Part shown: in pieces, positions 48,480 to 60,332 of the stretch
Layout: the number at the start of each line of letters is the position of its first letter
Position numbering within the stretch: the stretch's first letter is position 1
NCBI GenBank assembly: GCA_034231615.1
Contig: CM067309.1
Span: 33,836,310-33,900,309 of the forward strand
DNA: 64,000 nt
Direction of reading: 5' to 3'
Origin: Meghimatium bilineatum
Lineage: Eukaryota > Mollusca > Gastropoda > Stylommatophora > Philomycidae
Translations under genes and position numbers: made by a program
Notes under the pieces: model-generated
Databases searched by the model: none
Told to the model about the DNA's origin: nothing
Seen by the model: only the letters and a program-made list of their open reading frames with translations

Positions 48480-48605
48480 CACTGCCTGGCACAAATTCAA
48501 AATGATAAGACTAAATATGATTTTAACGTGCGTTTTGTGACCAAAGAATAGGACCATATCTCAATGTCTAGATTATTATTTTAGCATGAAATTTAGAAAT
48601 TTTAA
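48450..48605 (+). pseudogene. Non-LTR reverse-transcriptase scrap
   Basis: VYKTFDTAWHKFKMIRLN resembles the (K)AFDTVWH motif of Jockey/CR1-like RTs. After a stop comes NRTISQCLDYYFSMKFRNFK. Confidence 0.5.
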
Positions 48606-48684
48606 AGAATATACATGAGAATAGAGAATAGGACTACTTCAAAGTTTCATGGAAGTAAAAGCTTTGATAAAATAACGTAACTAC

Positions 48685-48740
48685 AGTGCCGTTGCATGCA
48701 ACCTTCGTTGCGGAGACGGTACTTGATGATAATGACAGTG
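48685..48740 (+). mobile_element. LINE-A 3' tail fragment
   Basis: GCAACCTTCGTTGCGGAGAC then GGTACTTGATGATAATGA matches the LINE-A tails at 6645-6690 and 38317-38365. Confidence 0.65.
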
Positions 48741-49203
48741 TAGAGAACTACGGGAAACTACAGGAAGACAACAGCAACAAATTGAGCAGCAATAAACAAG
48801 TCGAGATTTTTCGACTGTGAAAGGGACTTTGCCGTCTAAATACGCATTTACACCAAATCGATCGTCATCAACACTCTGCGACTTGCATCTGCCCACGAAT
48901 AACATAGGGGACTTATAGGGGCATTCACCATAACCAGGGTCATAGATACGTCTTCGATAAGGGGGAGGGGAAAATGTACCGAATTAAAATGGTTATATCT
49001 TCGATCTCATGAGTCATTCCTTCATTTTCCTTGGGTTTTATTTTTTATTTTTAGACAACCAATCTTATTTCAGGAGGGGGGTGGGGATCTACCCTTTTTG
49101 TCATTTTTTTTCCCAGTACTAAGTGTCATGATCTGACTTCTTAAGCGAAAGAAACACCCACCGCCCCCTTATCAACGTATTTGACCCCAAATAAAACATT
49201 TTA

Positions 49204-49428
49204 CGGTAGAAGACCTCTGTACGCAATTAATTAGGACTTCATTCGTTACGACTTTAAAAAAATTATTGTCGTGATTTTCATTGGCCATTATTTGTATACT
49301 TGACGTCGCATGCCAAAAATAGCCAGGCAACTCCAAGTATATAAATGGTAGCCAGCGAATAGTGCGGTAATAATAAAACACGTAACGAATGACGTCCTAA
49401 TTAATTATGTAAAGAGGTCTTCTGTACC
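49204..49428. mobile_element. Palindromic MITE, best-preserved copy
   Basis: The outer arms GTAGAAGACCTCTGTAC and (inverted) GTACAGAAGACCTCTTTAC lead into AATTAATTAGGAC on both sides. The core has GTCGCATGCCAAAAATAGCC. The whole element can fold into one hairpin. No clear target duplication was found. Confidence 0.82.
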
Positions 49429-49586
49429 ATATAAGGTCATTTCCCAGAGCACATACTACAGAACTGTTCAAGTTTGTGACAAATCGGCGCAAAATATTCA
49501 CGAATTTCTGTATTTAATTAACAAAGTTACAACTTTTTTCCCATCACAAGCACCAAAAATATGGAAACGATTGCGCGGAACCAATA

Positions 49587-50996
49587 ATGAAAACGTCGGA
49601 ATCGCTTGTAGTTGCAGCATCTTCATGTTCTACTAAGACGAATGAACAAGTGAAGTATAGTTGGCCGTCCTGTTGGACAATGGAGCAAACGAATGATTTC
49701 TGGGAAATAAATGTTTGGTTACTAACAAAGGATTGGAAAATATGTTGCAGTGCTTTAAGCAAAATTCAAACACTCGGAACGGAGGCTAAAATGGGATCTA
49801 AGAATTCTGGGAAAGAAATGTTTGGTTACTAATACGGGAACAATATCTTTATAAATACAAATATTGAAACATAAAGCAAACGATGGTCACACACTTTTCA
49901 TAACAACATTAGAAGACGCAAAGAAAAAGACACTTAAACGGTATCCCCAAAATGGCAATCACACCAAAAAGAAACAACTACAAAGGTGTTTCACAAAGTC
50001 TATACAACTGCAACAACAAAAATAAGTCATTCAATACTTTTGAAATTGAAATTAATCTGCAAGAACTTAACGGCGTTGATATGGGACGGATACTTCGCTT
50101 TACAAATGATTGCGTTAATATTATACATCATATTAGCAAGGAGATGAAAACTAAATTGATCAATATAATTGTAAATATAAAATCAAGATTTTCATTAATC
50201 ATCGACGAGGCGATAACAATCAGTCAGAATACCTACATTATTTTGTATATTCGCGCAATAATTTCAGGTTGTGAAATGATCAGACTAGTTAATTTATTTA
50301 TTGACTTAGCTGAACTAGAAGATGTACCATCCGCCGGAATCTTCCCCGCTTTTATTAGATGTCTTCATTCTATTGGAATGACAGAGGAGTGCCTGAATGA
50401 ATGTTTAATTTCTGTTGCTTATGATTGTGCAGCAATAATGTTGGGTTCTCGTAGTAAAAAAAAAAGTTATTAAAAGATAAAATTCCATCATTAATTATTT
50501 GATACTGTGCTAAGCATAATCTGGAATTATCTGTCCACGATGCTGATAAGAAAGTTTCTGAAATTAATAGATTGAAATAATTTATTGACAAGTTATACGT
50601 TTTTTAATCACGCATCGACCAAAGTATAATCGCGAACTCCATGTATGTGCCAGTTCACTGGAAGCGCAGTTGTTGAAAATTAGACGAATATTAAGCATTA
50701 GTTGGGTAGCATCCAGCTTTCGCTCAGTATCTGCAGTTTGGTTGGATCATAAAGTAGTTTGTCATTTTAGAATGCTTAAGATGATAATTACAGAGATTAA
50801 AAGAAAAGATAGGTGCACATATAAGGGATTGATGACGAAGATTACTATTGTGGAGTTTATTTTAGACTTAGAATTAATGTGTGATGCACTTCAGGAGCTT
50901 TCTGAACTGAGCCTGATATCGCAAGAACGAAACATAAATTCAAATGGTGCCAATAAAGCAATTAAGCGCACTATACATTTGTTTGTAGAGAGGTGA
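49587..50996 (+). pseudogene. hAT-family transposase, KIAA1586-like, decayed
   Basis: Segments in order: SWPSCWTMEQTNDFWEINVW, LLTKDWKICCS and TLGTEAKMGSKNSGKEMFGY; then, in another frame, ANDGHTLFITTLEDAKKKTL; then 49995-50473 NGVDMGRILRFTNDCVNIIH, SRFSLIIDEAITIS (DE dyad region), FIDLAELEDVPSAGIFPAFI and VAYDCAAIMLG. The next frame gives LELSVHDADKKVSEI, LEAQLLKIRRILSISWVASS and FRSVSAVWLDH. This order is that of hAT transposases related to vertebrate KIAA1586, from recollection. At least three shifts and two stops; terminal inverted repeats not found. Confidence 0.82.
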
Positions 50997-50999
50997 TTA

Positions 51000-51353
51000 T
51001 AACCCGGACAGTACTGTCAGATAGCTGTACAAGTTGCCAAGTCTCTAATTTTCCACGGTATTCATATTTACAATAGAGATAGAAAGGATGATCAACTAAT
51101 ATGTCCTGTTTCCTTTCATGACAGCTCGGAGGCTTCACTAAAACAACAACGGATTTTTGGGCACCAGGCAGAAACAGATTAAAATAGTAAGGAAAGAAAT
51201 AGAAATATTGAACTTTATAAAGGCATGAACAAATTATAGCCTTTATTATAAACCTGGTTAAAGTAAGCATTATATTAGTGCATGTATGTCGGTATGTAAG
51301 TATGTGTGTCTGTATATCTGTATGTATCTCTGTATGGGTGGAGGTTGTGAGGC

Positions 51354-51355
<2 letters not shown>
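51000..51355. other. Flank of hAT remnant, no gene seen
   Basis: Unassigned sequence with TATGTAAGTATGTGTGTCTG-type low complexity leading into the (AT)n tract. Confidence 0.4.

Positions 51356-51434
<79 letters not shown>
51356..51434. repeat. (AT)n microsatellite, ~39 units
   Basis: Uninterrupted TATATA tract. Ile/Tyr open frames over it are artefacts. Confidence 0.99.
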
Positions 51435-51435
<1 letters not shown>

Positions 51436-51539
51436 GAAGAGCTATTTTTACACGGTGTCAACCTGTTACAGTCGATGTCATATTTGGCGACACACTGTAC
51501 CTATTATGGACACTCACAGTGCTAAGAAATAAGCCAGCC

Positions 51540-52039
51540 TAGCATTGTTAACAAAGACTTTGTCTACCTTAAAAAGTCTACGGTGAAATACTCGGAAGAA
51601 GTTGGCAGGTAACTCAACCGGTACATAGGCGCTAACAGCAGAGCTGTGTGGACAGCATAGGGCACAGTTAGACACTTAGTACTCTCTGGCCATCCACTGC
51701 ACCTGATTTTCTCCCAGTTGTCTCGACTTTGTCTTGCCACTGGACCAAGATAAAACTCAGGAGAGTGTGGTTGACGATTAGCGCAATTCTTCCACACAAT
51801 AAACCAACTTCAGCGATAGTCATTTCTCAACCCAATCATCTACTTATCTTTACTAATTAAATATGAATAGAACAAAGTGTGAATCAATCCTAGTTGGTTC
51901 ATGGAATGTTCAGACACTTACGGATATCTCAGATGTAAACAGACCAGAAAGAAGAACAGCACTAATTGCTAAAGAATTGGCCCGTTACAATCTGGATATT
52001 GCTGCACTTAGTGAAACGCGGTTTGCAGATGAGGGTCAG
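51540..52039 (+). pseudogene. RTE-type LINE, 5' part (probable 5' UTR and endonuclease start)
   Basis: From ATG 51863 it reads ILVGSWNVQTLTDISDVNRP, ERRTALIAKELARYNLDIAA and LSETRFADEGQ, the N-terminus of the APE-like endonuclease (GSWNV, then SETR with its catalytic Glu). At GATGAGGGTCAG (52028-52039) it is interrupted by a 6.05-kb element. The reading resumes at 58091. 51540-51862 is probably its 5' UTR. Confidence 0.9.
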
Positions 52040-52724
52040 CACACTTCCGGTCCAGCTCTAGCCACAGAAAGTCGCACAATTTTGCTCTTACACTATTGCA
52101 ATATATATCCAAAGTCTAGCAAACTTTGGATTTATTCTAAGTGTTAATTGTGTACTTTCTAGTCAGTGCAACCATATTACCAGAAGAATCAAAACCAGTT
52201 TGAAATCTACGCCTGATTCAAATTTTGTGTGCAAAACTCTATATTCAAGACACCACGTGGACCCCAGAGAACAAAGACAACACACGAGCCAGGTCAGTCA
52301 ATTTTATTTTTACTCTATAACTTGCTAGGATATTAACTGCATCATAAACAAATTAAAACTCGTTTAAATTAACATAAATAAAATAATGGAAAATAACAAT
52401 ATAAGCTAGGCTAATATTCTTAAAAATAACAATAAGCCGAAGAAACAGACAAATATAAATAGGCCAATAATAGAACCACGTGGGTGCTACCAGAGAGCAT
52501 CCATAAAAAAAAAAAAAACAGAACAAGTTATTAGCAAGCTTTACCCAAATAAAACTCAGAATAAGCAACCAAACAAGATTATAATAACACAAATTGCAGG
52601 GCAGGGAGTAACACTAACCTCCCTACCTGAACATAGTATATGTGATCTTATTAACAATACGTAAATAAAAAAATCTATTCAAAACATTAAAAAATTCAGA
52701 AGGGGTGTTATTGTTACCCTCAAC

Positions 52725-53752
52725 ATGAGCAATAACACAGAGGCAGTGTTAAATAAAGTTGCACAAGTGCATCACCACAACACTGGCCCACCAAATTAAA
52801 ATTAAAATCCAAATATTAAATGAGACTAGGCAACTGGTCATCAAAGGCATTGATACCAGAATAAGTGATCAGGACATACTAAAAAGAATGAAACTAGAGA
52901 ATCCGAAAGCGAACATAATAAAAGCTAGAAGACTTTATAAAAACCAAAAAGCAAGCAGAGCGGTGATGCTCATTAATAAGGGAAATGTTGTTCCGCAACA
53001 TTTGGTGTTCTTGGGTGGGGCCCTGAGAACACAAGTGTACATCCCAGATGTACTTCAGTGTTCCAAGTGCCAGCAATTTTGCCACACGAAGGCAACATGC
53101 AGGAACAGTACCAGGTGTAGATACTGTTCAGGACCACACTCAGTTCACCAATGCCCTATTGCATTGAACGACAAAGATTATAAAACAGCAAACAATAACA
53201 GAAAGTGTGCTCACTGCTCTGGCAGCCATAGTACAAAATATTTAGGATGCCCTGCATACCAAAAAATTAAAAATAAACTAAGAAATAAACATGTCAAGCA
53301 ACAAAAATTAAATGAAAATAAACCATCAAAAGTGCCAAAGGAATGCTGCCATAGTCAGTAACCTAGTACAATTCAGAACAACCGGAAGGCTGAAGGACCA
53401 AACGAGGAAAGACAGAAAGCTGAAACGGACCATCTAGACAAAGTTATACTGGAAAGGATCCAGGAAGGAATCAGCAATCTCAACGCATTAAAGAAGGACA
53501 ATGAAGAACTTCTCAAACGAATAGAAACTGAGAGACAACTAGGAAAGGAGACACAGGAAGGAACAACATGAAAAGGAAGAAGAGTGGAAGGACATGATCA
53601 CAAAGGAACTAAGAGAAGTTAGGAACATACTGAAACTAATAGTAGAGAACTGCCAGGAAGAGGAACAACGTACAGGCAGAAGAATAACTAGAACACTGGC
53701 TCGGGCAGCAACCTCCAAACGCACTCCTACCAAAACCACCAAACACCAATAA
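52725..53752 (+). pseudogene. I-like LINE ORF1 (gag-like, CCHC zinc knuckles)
   Basis: ATG 52725 gives MSNNTEAVLNKVAQVHHHNT. A shift near 52795 leads to QILNETRQLVIKGIDTRISD, an RRM-like or linker region, then three Cys/His knuckles: CSKCQQFCHTKATC, CRYCSGPHSVHQC and CAHCSGSHSTKYLGC. A shift near 53360 and another near 53570 open a long charged, probably coiled-coil tail (QKAETDHLDKVILERIQEGI and KEEEWKDMITKELREVRNIL), ending near TAA 53750-53752. Known role: RNA binding in the retrotransposition particle. Broken here. Confidence 0.88.
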
Positions 53753-53798
53753 GTAAACTTAAATTACAGAGCCTAATAACAATTAGCAATAAACCATA

Positions 53799-56700
53799 AT
53801 GGATAAAAATCAAATAAAGATAATTCAGTGGAATGTTACCAGTGTGAGACAGAATATAGCTCCTCTAATGACTAAATATCAGTCTGGGAGAGTAATCTAT
53901 GCTCTACAGGAAACAAACCTACATATTAACCAAAAACTAAACTTTCCAGGACATAAAATAGTAAGAAATGATCGCATCTCCAAAGGTGGAGAGGTTGCCT
54001 TCAGTATTAACGAATCGTGTAAAATAGTAGACTGGGAAAGATTTCACTCAAATAATATAGAAGGAATAAGTGTAACCATAGACAGCAGACCAGTATGAAC
54101 TAAAATAAGTAACATATATAAACCTAACGGTATACTAACCAGCAACGATCTAGAAGTGCTAACATCAAAACTAACTAGGAGAACCCTTATTGTCGGTGAT
54201 TTCAATGCCCACCACACAATGTGGGGCAGTCATAAGTTAGACAAGACAGGGGAACTTATAGCAGATTTTTGTGATAATAATAACCTAATCATTTTAAATG
54301 ATGGTTCTATAACCAGAATTAATCCAATAGCAAATGGCAATGACTCGGCCTTAGACTTAAGCATTGTAACAACTAACCTATTCACAACCAAGTGGCAGAC
54401 ACTAAATGCTAGTGGATCTGGCCATCTACCAATTGAAATTAATATTAGAGCTAAAAGTAATCTCAGTGAAGTAAACCAAAAACCAACATTTAACTATAGA
54501 AAAGCCAACTGGGAGGCACTAACAACAGAGCTAATGACAGTAGGAATAAATAATATTAATACCAACAATGTAGAAGAATTTGCTGAGATCTCACGAATGA
54601 ACTACTCAAAGTAGCAGTAAAATATATACCAAATGAAAACATACCTAATAATATTAAACCAGTAAATATAACAAGAATAAATAGACATAAACCTAAAAAC
54701 CCAGTACCATGGTGGAACCCTAAACTGGATGAGCAGATTAAAATTAGAGATAAAGCACTAAAACTAGCTAGATATAAGAGATCAGAAGAGAATATACTAA
54801 ACTATAAAGAAATCAAACCAATAAACTAATCTTTAAAGCTAAACAACTCCACTGGAGAACATTCTGTGGAACCATAAGCTCCAGAACGCCATCATCAGAA
54901 GTATGGAATAAACTGAAAGCAACCAGTGTAGGCAAACCTAAACATTACATAATGCCAGCCCTAAATAAAGCACAAACTGATAAAGAGAAGGTTAATGCAC
55001 TGGCCGAATATTTTTACTCAGTTAGTGCTAATAACAACCTAAACCTAAATGAGATAAATAGACGTCAGACAATTCTGCAGGAACTAAACACTAAACCAAT
55101 AAATAATGCAGAATCATCATATATAAATGCAGATATAACAATAGGGGAAGTAATTAAAGCAATAGGTGAGAAATCAAACACAGCTTCAGGTCCTGACATC
55201 CTAAGCTATGCCATACTTAAAAAAGTACCAACTAATATATTAAGGATAATAACTCACCTATTCAATAACATATGGGAATCTGGCACCATACCAAAGGCAT
55301 GGAAGTCTGCCACCATAATACCAATACTAAAGCCAGATAAAGAAGCTAAAGAAGTAAGCTCATATAGACCAATATCACTAACCTCTCACCTAGGTAAAAT
55401 ATTGGAGACAATAATAAATAAAAGAGTAGTATTTCACCTAAATAAACATAATATATATAATCCAACTCAAGCGGGCTTTCGGAGTCGCCGGAGCACGGTT
55501 GACCAAATACTAAAACTAGAGCATGAAGTAAAACAGGGTTTCCTAAAAGGTGAAAAAACAGCGGCTGTCTTCCTCGACGTAGCAAGAGCATACGACGAGT
55601 GCTGGAGAGAAGGAGCCCTATTTAAAATTAAGAACATAGATGGTAGAGCATACAACTACATTAAAAACTTCATGCTAGACAATTTAAAGTTCTAATAAAT
55701 AATGACTTATCAGACTCCTATGAACAGGAAAATGGCATCCCGCAGGGGTCTGTAATATCTCCAACAATATTTACAATAATGGTTAATGATCTAGGAGAGG
55801 AATTCTCAGATGTCAAGAACAGCCTGTCACAATTTGCAGACGATGCCGCAATTTGGCGCTCAGGCAATAACATCAGTTATCTAAAAGTAGGAATACAAAG
55901 ACAAATAAATGAAGTAACAAGCTGGATGGCAAAATGGGTTTTTTTAATTAATGCTAGCAAAACAGTAGGAATGCTATTTAGCAGAAATGGGGCTCAAACA
56001 AATAAAATTAAGGATATTTTTATAAATAACGAACCGATTAAATTCGCACCATCCACCAAATTCTTGGGAATGGTACTAGATCAAAGCCTCAGATGGCATA
56101 AACATATAAACTATATAGTAGACAGAAGCAAAGGAGCCCTAAACATGCTTAGGTACATGAGTGGTAGCGGTTGGGGAGTGTCGACTAAGACAATGACACC
56201 ATTCTATAAAGCCTTTATACGAGGTAAACTAGAATATGCCTGCAATGTGTATGAATCGACAGCACCAGCCAATATCTCTAAAATAGATATAATTCAAAAT
56301 AAGGCTCTCTCAACAATAGCTAGGGAGACCAGGGGAACATCTGCTGAAGCACCTCAAGTAGCTCTAGCACTAATGCCATTATCCCTAAGAAGGAAAGAAC
56401 TGAGACTTAGCTACTGGTCTAAAATAGGAAATGATACCTCACATCCTGCATATAAATCATTCAATAGCTCTGATAACACAGGCAAGTTCTCAATTGAAAG
56501 CTACCGAACACCAGCAGGGTGGCGATCAAATGCAGAGCGTGACCAAATGCCAGAGCTTAGAGAGCTAATATGTAATCAAAACCAATATAAAGCAGTAATA
56601 CCCCCTTGGGAGTTAATATCACCAGAAACTGACATTTCCCTATCTTATATAGGGAAAAAAGACCAAAATAGAGATTCTACGAAAAATAGAGCATTAAACC

Positions 56701-57581
56701 ACATAAATGATAGAACAAATAGTCTAAAAGTATTCACAGATGGATCCAAAGGAGAGGAAGACCCTACTGGTGCAGGAATAGTAATACCTGACAGGAACAT
56801 CAATAAGAGCTTTAAATTATCAGAACATACATCAATATTCACGGCTGAACTAGTTGCAATTCTAAAAGCTCTAGAAATAATAAATGATAACCCACCTAAA
56901 AATTTAACAATCCTGACTGACTCATTATCATCAGTCCAGGCTATACAAAATAAACAAGACAGCCAAAGGCCATATATAGTAGAAGATATACTACGCATAA
57001 CAACAAACCTAGTTCACGTCGGTACGAGGGTTAATGTAATGTGGATTCCAGCCCATGTCGGAATACCAGGAAATGAAGCAGCGGACAAGGAAGCCAAGAA
57101 AGGACGAACACAAGGAACAGAAATCCAGGTAGGACTTGGCAGATCGGAATCCAGAAGCATAATAAAGGACACAATACTTAAGGAATGGACAGAAAAATGG
57201 GACAACAGTGCAAAAGGAAGACATGCATATGTAATGCTAAAAGGACCCACTAGGACCACTCAAATAAAGGAAGAGCTGAAAATCCCTGCCAATAGGAAAC
57301 TTCTACGACTTAGACTGGGAAAATCATTACATTATATACTTGAACCAATATGTGAAGACTGTGAAGAGGAAAATACAATAGATCATTTCCTACTCCATTG
57401 TCATAAATACAACAATCATAGGCAAGACCTAAACGATTACTACCTAAACAATAAAATACCATATAAATTAGAAAAGGTTTTGGACCATGATGTACCACTA
57501 GATAGGCTAAAACTAATTAAACAATTTATAACCAGGACTAAAGCCCTAATTAAAAAATATAACCAAGTAAAAACAAAATAA
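53799..57581 (+). pseudogene. I-like LINE ORF2: endonuclease, reverse transcriptase, RNase H
   Basis: Starts MDKNQIKIIQWNVTSVRQNI (endonuclease), with LQETNLHI and IVGDFNAHHTMWGS. TGA interrupts at 54096. Shifts lie near 54590, 54823 and 55690. RT blocks: SATIIPILKPDKEAKEVSSY, RPISL, QAGFRSRRSTVDQI, AAVFLDVARAYDECW, NGIPQGSVISP and the catalytic FADD (LSQFADDAAIW, near 55835). The last 600 codons are open: RNase H with FTDGSKG, ELVAILKALEI, LTDSLSSVQAI and PAHVGIPGNEAADKEAK (all four acidic positions present), then CEDCEEENTIDHFLLHCHKY. Enzyme order and motifs are complete, but the frame is broken four times. Confidence 0.93.
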
Positions 57582-58090
57582 GTCATTGTTTGTCATCAGT
57601 CTTTCTACAGGTCTCTCTCCGCAGCTTTCAACAAATAACAACCGAGGAACGCTCACCACAGGATACGACTGGCCATATGGACAATTTTTGGCATAATCGC
57701 ACGCACGATTTTCAAACTCCCCCAGACATTAGTGTCACTCTTAAATAAAAAAAAGTAATACCATCGGAACTAACCAGCTTAATACAAAAACTAACAACAT
57801 AACATTCTTTTGCAATAATAGCGCGCACGGTTCTCAATTCGCCCAGACCATAGGTCACACTTAGATAAAAGGCATCTTGGCCACAAATAAACATCAACTC
57901 CACTTAACAACATAGATAATTTATAGCAATATCAAGCACGGCTTTCCAAACACCCAGACCATTAGGTCACATTTAGATAAAAGCTAATACGGCCTGATAT
58001 AACCAAAATAGACTTATGTCTTAGGTTGAAAGGGCCGTGCCTCAGCTAAGAGGCTTTAATCCCCCATTTAACAAACAAAACAACAAACAA
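57582..58090 (+). other. I-like LINE 3' UTR with three ~120-bp repeats
   Basis: Three diverged direct units each contain GCACG, a TTTTCAAAC-like run, CCCAGAC and GTCAC..TTAGATAAAAG (about 57697, 57820 and 57925). The 3' end GGGCCGTGCCTCAGCTAAGA then ACAAACAAAACAACAAACAA forms the tail before the duplication. Confidence 0.8.
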
Positions 58091-58460
58091 GATGAGGTCA
58101 GTTGACAGAGAGAGGTGGAGGGTATACATTCTTCTGGATAGGACGTAAAAACAGAGAGGCGTGAATCAGGTGTTGGTTTTGCTATAAAATCATCTCTGGT
58201 GCAGAAACTTCCAGGTTTGCCTCGAGGAATTAGCGATTGCTTGATGTCGTTGCGATTGAAAGTGAGCAAAAATACATCGGGATCACCACCTCTATTAAAT
58301 GCCGATTCGTCGAAGCTTCTCACTGAGAAAAATGACATCTTAAATCGTTGGGATGAACATTTTGAAGAAATCCTAAACAAACCATCAGTAATAAATGAAG
58401 AAGTCATAAACAGAATACCACAACTTAGGATAAGAGAAGAACTCGATATACCTCCAAGCA
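58091..58460 (+). pseudogene. RTE-type LINE, resumed endonuclease and downstream region
   Basis: After the duplicated GATGAGGTCAG the frame reads LTERGGGYTFFWIGRKNREA, then shifts to GVGFAIKSSLVQKLPGLPRG and SDCLMSLRLKVSKN, the natural continuation of ADEGQ at 52039. From ~58275 it jumps to NADSSKLLTEKNDILNRWDE, HFEEILNKPSVINEEVINRI and PQLRI, the region just before RT. The rest of the endonuclease is therefore deleted. It ends near 58460. Confidence 0.9.
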
Positions 58461-58644
58461 GTCATCAAGGAATAATTTTGATCACAATATGTTTATGTAA
58501 TAAATCTCTGTTTTGTCATCCTCATGTTTCGTTATTACCTAACCCTTGTTTGTACCACAAACTATGGTATTATTATAATTAATTTTATTTAAGGTACTCT
58601 TATGGTGAGGTGCGCTTTTTTCAAACGCGGACATGGTCCAATTT

Positions 58645-58915
58645 CTCTCCTCGTCTTCTGAGTTCGTTTTCAGACTGAATATTAACAGAAAGTAGTCCGG
58701 AGAACGAAGTGCATTGTGTCATAGCTTATATCTTAGCTGCGATATCTGCGCTTTTCGGTCTGACACATCCTATTACTTTGATCTTTTTGGGGATGAAACA
58801 ACCAACGCTAGCCCAAGACCTGCTTAGTCGCCTCTTACAACATAATTGTCAGGTAATAATGTCGCAATTGTTTACCCCCCCCCCCTTCTGTCCACTGACA
58901 ACACACGGGCGCCAA
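58645..58915 (-). mobile_element. SINE-A, diverged copy
   Basis: Contains AGTAGTCCGGAGAACG, GATATCTGCGCTTTTCGGTC, TGCTTAGTCGCCTCTTACAA and CTGACAACACACGGGC, with a C10 tract replacing part of the head. Tail decayed (CTCGTCTTCTG). Confidence 0.78.
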
Positions 58916-58919
58916 TTTG

Positions 58920-59555
58920 GTTATATCATAGTTTTTTTTAACCATAAAATAATAATAGAGTTCTGATAATCCAGCCACCACGAGTTCGAGAATATGCCTA
59001 TGTATTTAAGGGAATGGTGCAGAACCATAACCACCGAGTTATATATTTAATACGTTTTTGTGATCACAATGTTAATATTGAAATCATAGTGACTAGATTA
59101 TCTGTAACAGTAACCCCCCCCCCCTTTTTGGTGGTTGAAAGGCGCATACCTCGCCATAAGATAGGCCTACTTTCTTTATTTAAAAAAAGAAAAACTGAAG
59201 AAGGGTGATTATTTCGGTAAACAGTGAATATACTATATATTCACAAATATATTCATAACTTTCGTATTGCAGGAATGGCAAAGAAACTAACAATATATAT
59301 GGTGTCTTTATAAGCTACAGTTTACTCAATTTGTGTACTTTGAATCGCAGGTGCTTAACATGACTAGCACCTAAGGACAAAGATGGTGCCATAGACCTCC
59401 CACTCTAACATCCACGCTTCCTTTTCTCACGTACTGTCTTTGGAATAAATGAAAGTGATAATTTGTCATGTGTATCACGTTACAGAAAACCCAAACTTAT
59501 CATCCATTACTCAATAAATTACAGCGACCATGACTAACCCTTATACATAATAATA
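58920..59555. other. Unassigned stretch
   Basis: AT-rich sequence with a C9 tract at 59115-59124. No gene or repeat family seen. Confidence 0.4.
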
Positions 59556-59564
59556 CTAGACAAC

Positions 59565-59862
59565 ACACTGTTAAAATTATATTCCTTACAACTCTCCCAC
59601 CTGTGTTAAAATTATATTCCTTACAACTTTCCCACCTGTGTTAAAATTATATTCCTTACAAATTTCCCACCTGTGTTAAAATTATATTCCTTACAACTCT
59701 CCCACCTGTGTTAAAATTATATTCCTTACAACTCTCCCACCTGTGTTAAAATTATATTCCTTACAACTCTCCCACCTGTGTTAAAATTATATTCCTTACA
59801 ACTCTCCCACCTGTGTTAAAATTATATTCCTTACAACTCTCCCACCTGTGTTAAAATGAATA
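59565..59862. repeat. 35-bp minisatellite, ~8.5 near-identical units
   Basis: Units read TTAAAATTATATTCCTTACA then ACTCTCCCACCTGTG. Only a few substitutions. Confidence 0.96.
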
Positions 59863-59869
59863 AATGGTA

Positions 59870-60125
59870 GAAGTTTATCTGGCAAAGAATGCCGCAATAA
59901 AAGCGAGCACATGGCTCAAAAGAAACAATAGATTAATGTTTTTGAGATTGTTGAATAGTCCAATGTCAGATGAATAACTTCTAAATCCATAAATGTGATC
60001 CATCAATGTCCAGTGAATCCAAGGTGGAGAAAGTGAACAATGTATAACCCAAGTATGTAATTATTGAGCACTGTGAACATTCTGCAGTTATGTTGTATGG
60101 TGTACAGGATTTTTGATTTATTTAA
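59870..60125. other. Unassigned stretch
   Basis: Nothing recognised. Confidence 0.4.
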
Positions 60126-60129
60126 GATC

Positions 60130-60290
60130 AAAACTTGCAAAATGAAATGTCTGAAGAAGGCCATTGGAATCACCAGACTCAACCAAAATGTGCAATGAGA
60201 ACATTAGAAAGATAATAGATAAAACACCATGCATAGAATATATATAGAAACAACAGATAAAATAGTTTGGACAATGGAGGGAGGGGGTTT
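60130..60290 (+). pseudogene. LINE-B fragment, plus orientation
   Basis: Reads KMKCLKKAIGITRLNQNV, then with stops a decayed match to the block at 31270-31400. It faces the minus-strand LINE-B at 60333, making a head-to-head arrangement. Confidence 0.65.
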
Positions 60291-60332
60291 AAATTTAAGT
60301 AATTATTACTAATACGGACGTTTTTATAAGAA

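Larger units (their letters stand above)
52028..58101 (+). mobile_element. Nearly full-length I-like LINE nested in an RTE LINE
   Basis: The insert at 52040-58090 (~6051 bp) lies between GATGAGGGTCAG (52028-52039) and GATGAGGTCAG (58091-58101). It has a 5' UTR (52040-52724), ORF1 with zinc knuckles (52725-53752), ORF2 with endonuclease, RT, RNase H and a Cys/His motif (53799-57581), a 3' UTR with three internal repeats (57582-58070) and an AACAA-rich tail. RNase H in ORF2 plus CCHC ORF1 places it in the I/Jockey-type group; the exact clade is inference. ORF1 has three and ORF2 four lesions. Confidence 0.92.

Noticed and set aside
51278..51532. Ile/Tyr repeat proteins
   Set aside because: Translation of the (AT)n microsatellite.
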